Origin: Nitrospirales bacterium | GTDB taxonomy: Bacteria > Nitrospirota > Nitrospiria > Nitrospirales > UBA2166 | Direction of reading: 5' to 3' | DNA length: 5,319 nt | NCBI GenBank assembly: GCA_029261375.1 | Contig: JAJDBL010000272.1 | Span: 1 to 5,319 of the forward strand | Shown here: piece by piece, positions 1-5,319 of the stretch | How positions within the stretch are numbered: the stretch's first letter is position 1 | How the letters are laid out: each line of letters begins with the position of its first letter | Made by a program: the position numbers and the translations under genes | The notes under the pieces: generated by a model | What the model saw: only the letters and a program-made list of their open reading frames with translations | What the model was told of the DNA's origin: nothing | Databases searched by the model: none

Positions 1-483
1 CTCACCTTCAAGCTGTGTGCGGAACCGCATCAGCAGATCTTTCTCGGGTCCCAAGCCCGATTTTGGCGTCTTCTTCAATTCTCGATCGATTCTCGCAAGG
101 CGATCCTCGATCCACGACAAGTCGGAAATGATGAGTTCCAACTCCATGGCGCCAATATCGCGTGCTGGGTCAACCTCTCCGTTGGCATGCGGAACAGCCT
201 CATCATGAAATGCACGTACCACATGAATGAGCACATCAACGTTATTTAATGCTTCCTTCTTTCCGAACCCACCCAAGTCAACGAGATCGAGGGTCGCGGA
301 AACCGTCTTCTTCGGCTTAAACATCCCGGTCAAGAGGGTCAACCGAGGATCATTTACTTTGGCAACGCCCATCGACGTTTCCGCGTTAGGCGACGAGGAA
401 CCCGAGTTCTTTTCTACCTTCGTCAGCATCGCGAACAGTGTCGTCTTTCCGACTTGGGGATAGCCAAGAATCCCAACCTTCAT
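1..483 (-). CDS. YchF/OBG-like GTPase, divergent paralogue (C-terminus cut by window edge)
   Basis: The first 161 codons are present and the frame is open to the window edge. Seen: a P-loop GYPQVGKT at residues 7-14; a DxxG motif DLGG at 69-72 followed by F73, a hydrophobic residue where classical GTPases carry catalytic Gln; then RAFHDEAVPHANGEVDPARD (90-109) leading into a charged helical stretch. That last segment matches the YchF pattern in which a VxP-DI motif precedes the helical domain. Family knowledge: YchF/OLA1 proteins bind ATP or GTP, associate with ribosomes, and end in a TGS-like DUF933 domain; that domain and the NxxE nucleotide-specificity motif lie outside the window. Compared with canonical YchF the N-terminus is shorter, the P-loop has Q10 where Asn is usual, and switch I is replaced by a Ser-rich loop (residues 26-37). 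I infer a paralogue rather than housekeeping YchF. The ATG is chosen because it puts the P-loop at residue 7; a GTG ten codons upstream is possible. No clear Shine-Dalgarno is present. Confidence 0.85.
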   Translation of the reverse strand, partial: MKVGILGYPQVGKTTLFAMLTKVEKNSGSSSPNAETSMGVAKVNDPRLTLLTGMFKPKKTVSATLDLVDLGGFGKKEALNNVDVLIHVVRAFHDEAVPHANGEVDPARDIGAMELELIISDLSWIEDRLARIDRELKKTPKSGLGPEKDLLMRFRTQLEGE

Positions 484-495
484 GACATTAATCCA

Positions 496-609
496 GATGC
501 TGAAACAGCCCACCAGCTGCGTTCTCGCGTCACGCCGAGGCCCAACGTACCGTAGTACGATTCGCCTCCCCGCTTGCTGCGGCCTTGCTGGACAGCCTGT
601 TTGAGCATC
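496..609. repeat. Nested palindromic intergenic element, probable dispersed repeat (MITE/REP-like)
   Basis: Four pairs of inverted arms share one symmetry axis near 552.5. Outer: GATGCTGAAACAG (496-508) against CTGTTTGAGCATC (597-609), 12 of 13 pairing. Then CCAGC (513-517) with GCTGG (587-591), GAGGC (537-541) with GCCTC (564-568), and at the centre CGTAC (546-550) with GTACG (555-559) around a 4-base loop. Either strand could fold into one long interrupted hairpin. The element fills the middle of the gap between the epimerase stop and the GTPase start, and one end lies 12 bases upstream of the GTPase ATG. From memory, closely similar units of about 115-130 bases, with terminal GGATGCT and TTTCAGCATCC ends, recur between genes in Nitrospira. 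That recollection is not verified here. It would be read as RNA if the minus-strand genes are co-transcribed. Confidence 0.7.
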
Positions 610-684
610 CTCGACGATGTCGCGACAACATCATCCACCCTCGTGCACTCAGTCTTCGGCACAACCTCACTACCGATACCAAGC

Positions 685-705
685 TGATTGCTGATTGCTG
701 ACAGC
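685..705. repeat. Three 7-base tandem units (TGATTGC, TGATTGC, TGACAGC)
   Basis: Two identical 7-mers and a third matching 5 of 7 sit just downstream of the epimerase stop codon on the minus strand. The block is bracketed by AGCTG (682-686) and CAGCT (702-706), so it could also form a weak 5-bp stem. No T-run follows it on the minus strand, so it is not a convincing terminator. It may be debris of simple-sequence slippage or part of a larger intergenic repeat together with the palindromic element next to it. Confidence 0.5.
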
Positions 706-711
706 TATTCT

Positions 712-1716
712 TCATACGTTGTAGTACTCCCGATACCACTTGATAAACGTTCCAATTCCCTCTTCCAGCGGGGTGTTCGGTTGAAACGAATACTGCTCCA
801 TCAACTCTCGAACATCAGCATAGGTTGCGGGGACATCACCTGGTTGAAACTCTTTTAGGTTCTTTATTGCTTTCTTGCCTATTGTCTCTTCGATGATCTC
901 GACAAACCGCATCAGCTCAACGGGACTATGGTTTCCAATATTATATAGCCGATACGGAGCAGCACTACTTTCTGGCTTAGGCGCATCACTTGACCACGTG
1001 GTATCGGGCTCCGCGGGCTTATCTAGTACGTGCACGATCCCCGTGACGACATCATCGATGTAGGTAAAATCCCGCCTCATTTTTCCGAAATTAAACAGGT
1101 CAATCGGTTTGTCCTCTAAAATGGCCTTAGTAAAAATGAACAGCGCCATATCCGGTCGTCCCCACGGTCCATAGACGGTGAAAAACCTGAGACCCGAACA
1201 GGGAAGCCTAAATAAGTGTGCATACGTATGGGCCATCAACTCGTTGGCCTTCTTAGTCGCGGCATACAAGGAGACTGGATGATCAACGTTGTGGCGGACG
1301 GAAAATGGCATCTCGGTATTGCCACCATAGACAGAACTGGAAGACGCATACACGAGATGTTCGATCTTCGCATGCCGACAATTCTCCAGAACATTCAGAA
1401 ACCCCTCAATATTGCTTTCGGTGTAGGCATGTGGATTGATCAGGGAATAGCGAACGCCAGCTTGGGCGGCAAGGTGAACAACACGGCGAATGTTTCCAGA
1501 GTCAAAGAGTGTTTTCATCGCCGCGCGATCCGATAGATCTTGACGATGGAACGTGAACTTTTCGTGAGGTGTCAACCGGTCCAGACGCGCTTCCTTCAAT
1601 GTAGGATCGTAATAGTCATTGACGTTGTCCAGGCCGACAACCGCATCGCCACGCTCCAGAAGACGTTGCGCGACATGCGACCCGATGAACCCGGCGGCTC
1701 CTGTGACCAAAATCAT
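712..1716 (-). CDS. UDP-glucuronate 4-epimerase (extended SDR, NAD-dependent)
   Basis: Interconverts UDP-glucuronate and UDP-galacturonate in the cytoplasm, supplying galacturonate for capsule, LPS or exopolysaccharide. Seen in the 334-aa product: NAD-binding GAAGFIG (residues 6-12), D30 at the end of the second strand for the NAD ribose, the family segment LDNVNDYYDPTLKEARL (29-45), HLAAQAGVRYS (81-91), the Ser stretch before VYG (125-131), catalytic YAATK with Y151 and K155, FFTVYGPWGRPDMA (178-191), RRDFTYIDD (214-222), and the insertion around WSSDAPKPESSAAPY (241-255). These are hallmarks of the CapI/LspL-type epimerase rather than GalE or dTDP-glucose dehydratase, and the length is normal for the family. 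The start is supported by a Shine-Dalgarno at 1724-1730. It lies 105 bases after uvrC and 228 before the GTPase gene on the same strand. No glycosyltransferases are visible nearby, so its polysaccharide target is unknown. The call is firm; the physiological role is inferred. Confidence 0.95.
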   Translation of the reverse strand: MILVTGAAGFIGSHVAQRLLERGDAVVGLDNVNDYYDPTLKEARLDRLTPHEKFTFHRQDLSDRAAMKTLFDSGNIRRVVHLAAQAGVRYSLINPHAYTESNIEGFLNVLENCRHAKIEHLVYASSSSVYGGNTEMPFSVRHNVDHPVSLYAATKKANELMAHTYAHLFRLPCSGLRFFTVYGPWGRPDMALFIFTKAILEDKPIDLFNFGKMRRDFTYIDDVVTGIVHVLDKPAEPDTTWSSDAPKPESSAAPYRLYNIGNHSPVELMRFVEIIEETIGKKAIKNLKEFQPGDVPATYADVRELMEQYSFQPNTPLEEGIGTFIKWYREYYNV

Positions 1717-1723
1717 CTGTTCA

Positions 1724-1730
1724 CTCCCTC
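1724..1730 (-). promoter_or_regulatory. Shine-Dalgarno of the epimerase gene
   Basis: On the minus strand GAGGGAG is followed by seven bases (TGAACAG) and then the ATG. It is the only strong ribosome binding site among the five protein starts in the window, and it fixes the epimerase start. Confidence 0.8.
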
Positions 1731-1737
1731 AGAAAAA

Positions 1738-1820
1738 TGTTGAAACACCCTGCCGCAACTTGGCGCGTTGAGCCATCCATAGCACGTGCGCGGATTCTGA
1801 GTGTGTGCTGTTTTTCAACA
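1738..1820 (-). repeat. 8-bp inverted repeat with T-run, uvrC-epimerase gap (possible weak terminator or repeat remnant)
   Basis: TGTTGAAA (1738-1745) and TTTCAACA (1813-1820) are perfect inverted arms separated by 67 bases, starting just after the uvrC stop. Pairing can extend by two bases (CA/TG) if two T residues bulge. On the minus strand the distal arm is followed by five T residues (1737-1733), which resembles a terminator tail, but the loop is much longer than in intrinsic terminators. An 8-base palindrome GCACGTGC lies inside at 1782-1789. It could attenuate read-through from uvrC into the epimerase gene, or be a decayed relative of the element at 496-609. Confidence 0.45.
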
Positions 1821-1821
1821 C

Positions 1822-3630
1822 TTAACGCCTTTCAAGCGATGAGTGAATCACGTCAGCCATCTTGGGTGTGATCCCTGGAACACGTTGAAGTTCCTCCGAA
1901 GATGCTTCGCGAATTCTATCAAGTGAGCCAAGGTGTGTGAGCAATGCCTGCTTCCGCGCCTTACCAATTCCCGCGATTTCGTCCAGTCGTGAATTCAACA
2001 GATGCTTACCGCGAAGTTTACGATGATATGTCACCGCAAACCGATGCGCTTCGTCTCGAATGCGCTGCAACAAACGTGTCGCCGAGGAATGCGGGTCAAG
2101 GGGGGTCGGCACAGACATGCCTTCCATGAAGACACGCTCAAACTTCTCGCCTCGCTCCTTGGCCAAGCCGATGATCTCGATCTCTCCCAACCCCAGTTTC
2201 TCCAGGGTAGCCTGAGCCGAAGATAGTTGACCCCGACCACCATCCACCAGAATAAGATCGGGGCGTGGAATCTCTCCTCTGCTGACGCGCGTTCCAAATC
2301 GTTGCATCACCTCGCCAATCATCGCAAAGTCGTCAGGACCGTCAGCCTTTTTGATCCTAAACCTGCGATAGTCAGATTTCTTCGATATCCCATTCTCGAA
2401 CACGACCATGGACCCTACAGATTGGGCACCCTGAGTATTAGAGATATCAACACCCACTACACGCCTTGGCAAGACATCAAGCCCGAGATTCGTCATCAGC
2501 TCCATTACCGCATCGATCGTCGACGATTTTCGCCTCGTATACTCTTGTAATCGTAAGGTGGCGTTCTCAAAAGCCAGTGCCAATAGCTGAACCTTCACGC
2601 CACGTTGTGGCACGGAAATTCGTACGGCCTCGCCTTTCCGTTGCGACAGCCACGGAATAATGACAGCTTGAGCATCCAATTGAAAGGGGAGTAATATTTC
2701 GTTGGGAGGCACAAGATCCGTTGCGTAAAACTGCGCAATAATGGATCGCAGGCAATCATGATCTGACTGTTCGTTCACGTTGCTCCAAAAGAACTCTTTC
2801 CGGCCAATGAGCAGCCCGCCTCTGACAAAAAGAATGTGAATTGCCAGCAACACGCCGTCCCGCGCCATCCCAATCACATCCTGGTCCACCGTTCCCACCT
2901 GTGTAATACGCTGTTTCTCCAGCACCCGTTTGACCTTAAAGAGCTGATCGCGTTTGCGTGCCGCTTCTTCAAACTCACACCGCTCAGCAGCTCCCTCCAT
3001 CTCAGCCTTCAGCACATCGGCTAGTTCCCGGTCACGGCCCTCAAGGAACATCCGTACCTGCGTCACCGTTTCGTGATAGTCCTTCGATGTTTGGTTTCCA
3101 ATACAGGGGGCCATGCAGCGCTTGATTTCATACTCGAGACACGCACGTTCCGCGCGCTGGCTCAAATCGAGCTCACAGGTAGCGAGGGGAAACACCTTTC
3201 GGATCACACGCAATGTACCCCGTAGGGCGCCTGCGGGAACGTACGGCCCAAAATAGAGCGCTCCATCTTTTGCGACCTTGCGAACCACTGTCAGCCGTGG
3301 AAAATCGTCCTTGATGGGCAGCCGAAGATAGGGGTACTGCTTGTCGTCTCGGAGCACCACGTTGAATCTGGGATGATGATGTTTGACCAGATTACTTTCC
3401 AACAGCAAGGCTTCTAGATCAGATGACGTGACAATCCAGTCGATGTCCGCAATCTGTTCGACCATTCGCAACGTCTTGGAGGAATGAACCGCGGAAGACT
3501 GAAAATAGGAGCGGACACGCGGAGCAAGGGATCGAGCTTTCCCGATATAGATGACAGTTCCCTTGGCATCTTTCATAAGATAGACGCCAGGATCCTTCGG
3601 AAGATGTTGGAGAATGGTTCGATTGAGCAT
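1822..3630 (-). CDS. uvrC: Excinuclease ABC subunit C (UvrC)
   Basis: Dual-incision nuclease of nucleotide excision repair: recruited by UvrB at damaged DNA, it cuts 3' and then 5' of the lesion. All domains are visible in 602 aa, a normal length. The N-terminal GIY-YIG nuclease has GVY at 15-17, YIG at 28-30, R38 and the EALLLE glutamates at 73/78. A Cys cluster C152-x11-C164-x7-C172-x3-C176 matches the spacing of the [4Fe-4S] ligands known in E. coli UvrC. The UVR motif that contacts UvrB spans about 203-240. The RNase H-like nuclease carries the DDH triad as D395 (VGVDISNTQG), D463 (LVDGGRGQ) and H529 (RDEAHRFA). Two helix-hairpin-helix motifs follow (about 551-568 and 583-597). The ATG is the only plausible start: an in-frame TAA lies six codons upstream. 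No Shine-Dalgarno is visible, and a hairpin abuts the start. It is the first gene of the minus-strand group and divergent from tRNA-Phe. Confidence 0.98.
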   Translation of the reverse strand: MLNRTILQHLPKDPGVYLMKDAKGTVIYIGKARSLAPRVRSYFQSSAVHSSKTLRMVEQIADIDWIVTSSDLEALLLESNLVKHHHPRFNVVLRDDKQYPYLRLPIKDDFPRLTVVRKVAKDGALYFGPYVPAGALRGTLRVIRKVFPLATCELDLSQRAERACLEYEIKRCMAPCIGNQTSKDYHETVTQVRMFLEGRDRELADVLKAEMEGAAERCEFEEAARKRDQLFKVKRVLEKQRITQVGTVDQDVIGMARDGVLLAIHILFVRGGLLIGRKEFFWSNVNEQSDHDCLRSIIAQFYATDLVPPNEILLPFQLDAQAVIIPWLSQRKGEAVRISVPQRGVKVQLLALAFENATLRLQEYTRRKSSTIDAVMELMTNLGLDVLPRRVVGVDISNTQGAQSVGSMVVFENGISKKSDYRRFRIKKADGPDDFAMIGEVMQRFGTRVSRGEIPRPDLILVDGGRGQLSSAQATLEKLGLGEIEIIGLAKERGEKFERVFMEGMSVPTPLDPHSSATRLLQRIRDEAHRFAVTYHRKLRGKHLLNSRLDEIAGIGKARKQALLTHLGSLDRIREASSEELQRVPGITPKMADVIHSSLERR

Positions 3631-3631
3631 C

Positions 3632-3649
3632 GTAAATCGCGATATTTAC
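3632..3649 (-). promoter_or_regulatory. Hairpin/dyad immediately upstream of the uvrC start codon
   Basis: GTAAAT (3632-3637) and ATTTAC (3644-3649) are perfect 6-bp inverted arms around a 6-base centre that itself contains most of an ATCGCGAT palindrome. On the minus strand the dyad ends one base before the ATG, exactly where a ribosome binding site should be, and no Shine-Dalgarno is seen. It could act as an RNA hairpin that limits initiation or as a DNA operator. The dyad is seen directly; the regulatory role is inference, and an AT-rich 6-bp stem is weak. Confidence 0.4.
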
Positions 3650-3674
3650 TCTCGGCACTGAATCGATTAGTATA
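3645..3674. promoter_or_regulatory. Possible overlapping divergent promoter elements (uvrC and tRNA-Phe)
   Basis: On the minus strand TATACT (3674-3669) is a good -10 candidate for uvrC, which would give a leader of about 30 bases, but no -35 match is found 16-18 bases upstream. On the plus strand TTTACT (3645-3650) and TAGTAT (3668-3673) are spaced by 17 bases and each match 4 of 6 consensus positions; they would start transcription about 50 bases before the tRNA. The two -10 candidates occupy nearly the same bases, so only one may be real. Confidence 0.25.
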
Positions 3675-3730
3675 TCGCACCGACGCGACGAAACGCTTCA
3701 GAAATAGAGTTTGCCGACATTTACTATGGT

Positions 3731-3806
3731 GCCGAGATAGCTCAGTCGGCAGAGCAGAGGCCTGAAAAGCCTCGTGTCCGCAGTTCGATTCTGCGTCTCG
3801 GCACCA
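3731..3806 (+). tRNA. tRNA-Phe (GAA)
   Basis: A 76-base cloverleaf can be folded by eye. The acceptor GCCGAGA (3731-3737) pairs with TCTCGGC (3796-3802), followed by discriminator A3803 and a genomically encoded CCA (3804-3806). The D arm is GCTC...GAGC. The anticodon stem GAGGC/GCCTC encloses the loop CTGAAAA, with anticodon GAA at 3764-3766, reading Phe codons UUU and UUC. The T arm CGCAG/CTGCG encloses TTCGATT. All stems are fully paired, so the gene looks functional. It is transcribed away from uvrC. No run of T residues follows that would mark an intrinsic terminator. Confidence 0.98.
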
Positions 3807-3998
3807 CTTGTTTCGCAGCACTCCCTACCAGGACCATGTCGCATAAGTCTCTACACCACCACGATGCTCACAAACAGATACTCGCGCTTCGATGAGCCGA
3901 AGGGAAGGTAGAACGCACCGTGCAGGCACCCACGATGGTCAGCTCCTGTATCGTTGACGCTCAAGGCTAAGCGCTTCGCTGCACATCGCAACGTGTCC

Positions 3999-4382
3999 AT
4001 GAAACGACGTCAGTTTCTTCAACGTGCCGCCGCATGCACCATTGCGTTGAGCCTCCTAGATGTCCATTCGCTGTTCTGGCCACTGGATGCGTATCACCTT
4101 GCCCAACCAGACCTGCTGCACCTTCTTGACGATCAGTGTGTTCACGACATCGGCATGCAATACCGCCGCCTATTCCCTCAAGAAAATGATCCGGACATGC
4201 TTATATCGGCAATATTATCACGTAGCAAAGTCAGGAACATGTCTCTTCCGTCCACGCGACAGATCCACCTTCATCGTCAGATCAAATATGACTTTACACA
4301 TGGACAAACCGCTCACATCAACGGCTGGGTTCTCTCCGTGACCGAAGCCCGCCAATGTGCCCTCTTTTCAATGCTGTCCTGA
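3999..4382 (+). CDS. Small Tat-signal protein, probable small subunit/escort of the adjacent GMC dehydrogenase
   Basis: A 127-aa product. Seen: a twin-arginine signal at the N-terminus, KRRQFLQ (residues 2-8), then a short hydrophobic stretch AAACTIALSLL (10-20); a helical middle; and a C-terminal GWVLSVTEARQCAL block (109-122). Small proteins with this architecture, ending in a GWxLSxTEARxCAL block, are known to me directly upstream of GMC/FAD oxidoreductases. They resemble the small Tat-exported subunits of fructose or gluconate dehydrogenases, which carry the folded flavoprotein subunit across the membrane. The gap to the oxidoreductase ATG is 8 bases, consistent with an operon and translational coupling. 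Inference: periplasmic partner or chaperone, with no catalytic residues recognised. Start choice: this ATG puts the RR pair at residues 3-4. A GTG two codons earlier and a TTG at 3954 are in frame but give an unlikely N-extension. No clear Shine-Dalgarno precedes any of them. Confidence 0.75.
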   Translation: MKRRQFLQRAAACTIALSLLDVHSLFWPLDAYHLAQPDLLHLLDDQCVHDIGMQYRRLFPQENDPDMLISAILSRSKVRNMSLPSTRQIHLHRQIKYDFTHGQTAHINGWVLSVTEARQCALFSMLS

Positions 4383-4390
4383 CCCATTCC

Positions 4391-5319
4391 ATGCATACGG
4401 ATGCGAGAACCATAGGGAACGGAACGTTGATCGAAGGGGATATCTGTATCATTGGTGCCGGTCCTGCTGGAATTAGCCTGGCCCTTGAATGGATCAACAC
4501 CCCCTATACCGTCGTGCTGCTCGAAGGGGGCGGATTCAATGTCGAGGCGCGCCTTCAAGCTCTCTACCAAGGTGAGAGCGTGGGGCAGCCCTACTATCCG
4601 CTTGATGCGTCGCGATTGCACTACTTCGGCGGGACAACCGGCCACTGGGGCGGATACTGCTCACGGTTGGATCCAATCGACTTCGAACAACGCGACTGGA
4701 TTCCGCACAGTGGGTGGCCAATCAGCCTCGAGGATCTGATTCGATTCTACGCGCGCGCGCAATCCCTACCCGAACTCGGTCCGAATGAATATGACGTGGC
4801 CTATTGGGAAACGCGTGATCCTGATTTCATTGGCCTCCCTTTGGACAAGCGCGTAATCTGGACCAAGATGTGGCAGTTTAGTCCCCCAACGCGATTTGGA
4901 ACTACCTACCGAGCGCGAATTGTCACCGCGCCAAACCTCCACCTATTCACCTACGCCAACGTATGCGAGATCGAACCAAATGAGTCCGTCACAGCAATAC
5001 GCGCCGTCGGAATCAGGACGATCTCCGGCAAGACACACCGCGTGCAAGCGCGACACTACATCATGGCTTGCGGTGCCATCGACAATGCGCGCTTGCTTCT
5101 CGCTTCGAACCGAAAGGTCGTCGAAGGATTGGGGAATGAGCACGACCAGGTGGGACGTTATTTCATGGAACATATTCAAATGCCCGGAGCTCAGTTGGTG
5201 TTCGCAAAACCCACCCCCATGAAAATGTATACGTTACGCCCCTGGCAAGCGATTGCGAGAGGAGAATTGGCCCTGAGCAGTCAAGCACAGCGAGAACATC
5301 GTGTATTAAACGGCACCGC
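4391..5319 (+). CDS. GMC-family FAD-dependent oxidoreductase (N-terminal 309 residues; C-terminus off the window)
   Basis: Large flavoprotein subunit of a probable sugar, polyol or alcohol dehydrogenase; the substrate cannot be read from this portion. Seen: dinucleotide-binding GAGPAG (22-27) after a beta strand (IEGDICII), E45 at the end of the second strand (VVLLEGGG) for the FAD ribose, the FAD-contact segment HYFGGTTGHWGG (77-88) with PIDFEQRDWIPHSGWPIS just after it, GAIDNARLLLAS (228-239) and VGRYFMEH (254-261). This HWGG-type pattern is typical of the COG2303 branch that includes fructose, sorbitol and gluconate dehydrogenase large subunits, rather than choline or glucose oxidases. The substrate-domain end and catalytic His lie outside; family members usually run beyond 500 residues. 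No signal peptide is present, which fits export in complex with the Tat-signal protein encoded just upstream. The start is supported by the family-like N-terminus (ARTIGNGTLIEGD), although no Shine-Dalgarno is visible. The frame is open to the right edge. Confidence 0.92.
   Translation, partial: MHTDARTIGNGTLIEGDICIIGAGPAGISLALEWINTPYTVVLLEGGGFNVEARLQALYQGESVGQPYYPLDASRLHYFGGTTGHWGGYCSRLDPIDFEQRDWIPHSGWPISLEDLIRFYARAQSLPELGPNEYDVAYWETRDPDFIGLPLDKRVIWTKMWQFSPPTRFGTTYRARIVTAPNLHLFTYANVCEIEPNESVTAIRAVGIRTISGKTHRVQARHYIMACGAIDNARLLLASNRKVVEGLGNEHDQVGRYFMEHIQMPGAQLVFAKPTPMKMYTLRPWQAIARGELALSSQAQREHRVLNGT

Noticed and set aside
618..627. Perfect 10-bp palindrome TGTCGCGACA, with an alternative GATGT/ACATC stem
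   Set aside because: Isolated, off the axis of the large element, not near a start codon and with no T-run; chance occurrence is plausible.
480..739. Two overlapping minus-strand reading frames (60 and 69 codons) between the epimerase and the GTPase gene
   Set aside because: Both run through the palindromic element and one overlaps the epimerase end and the other the GTPase start. They have no start signals and look like read-through of a structured repeat.
1216..1536. 106-codon plus-strand frame opposite the epimerase gene
   Set aside because: Antisense to a conserved enzyme with all motifs intact; its translation resembles no known family.
3731..3806. tRNA-Phe as an integration site for a mobile island
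   Set aside because: No repeated copy of the tRNA 3' end and no integrase is visible, and the downstream genes look like ordinary metabolic genes. The window is too short to exclude it fully.
3954..3998. N-terminal extension of the Tat-signal protein from a TTG start, and a TTGACG at 3954 as a -35 box
   Set aside because: The extension would bury the twin-arginine motif behind 15 extra residues and has no ribosome binding site. No -10 match lies at the right distance from TTGACG.
3807..3998. Possible small RNA or terminator between the tRNA and the Tat-signal gene
   Set aside because: No stable stem with a T-run and no open frame was found; only a chance CCACGATG direct repeat (3859-3866 and 3930-3937).
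4749..4761. Alternating GC run inside the oxidoreductase gene
   Set aside because: It encodes an in-frame Ala-Arg-Ala stretch in a GC-rich gene; no reason to assign another role.

Overview
The window is ordinary bacterial chromosome with two divergent transcription units separated by a tRNA gene. The organism is probably Gram-negative: there is a Tat-type signal peptide, and a GMC-type dehydrogenase that would be expected to work in the periplasm. GC content looks intermediate, a little over half by eye. A structured intergenic element between two genes resembles, from memory, short dispersed repeats seen in Nitrospira genomes. I therefore lean towards Nitrospirota, but no single gene here proves it.

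Layout. Minus strand, read right to left: uvrC (1822-3630, complete, 602 aa), a UDP-glucuronate 4-epimerase (712-1716, complete, 334 aa), then a divergent YchF-like GTPase (1-483, C-terminal part lost at the left edge). The gaps are 105 and 228 bases. The 105-base gap holds an 8-bp inverted repeat with a T-run on its 3' side. The 228-base gap holds a nested palindromic element (496-609) and a small tandem repeat (685-705). Plus strand, left to right: tRNA-Phe(GAA) at 3731-3806 with encoded CCA, a small Tat-signal protein (3999-4382), and 8 bases later the N-terminal 309 residues of a GMC/FAD oxidoreductase (4391 to the right edge). The 100 bases between uvrC and the tRNA should hold the divergent promoters. 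In 3807-3998, between the tRNA and the small protein, I see no gene, no clear terminator and no convincing promoter.

How the genes work together. The minus-strand genes share orientation but not an obvious pathway: UvrC is the incision nuclease of nucleotide excision repair, the epimerase supplies UDP-galacturonate for surface polysaccharide, and the GTPase is probably ribosome-linked. On the plus strand, the Tat-signal protein and the oxidoreductase form a recognisable pair. The large FAD subunit has no signal of its own and probably crosses the membrane folded with the small one, as in membrane-bound sugar and alcohol dehydrogenases.

No new multi-gene system is evident. The most interesting items are the collinear nested palindrome at 496-609, the hairpin abutting the uvrC start codon, the divergent YchF paralogue, and the small-subunit/oxidoreductase pair.
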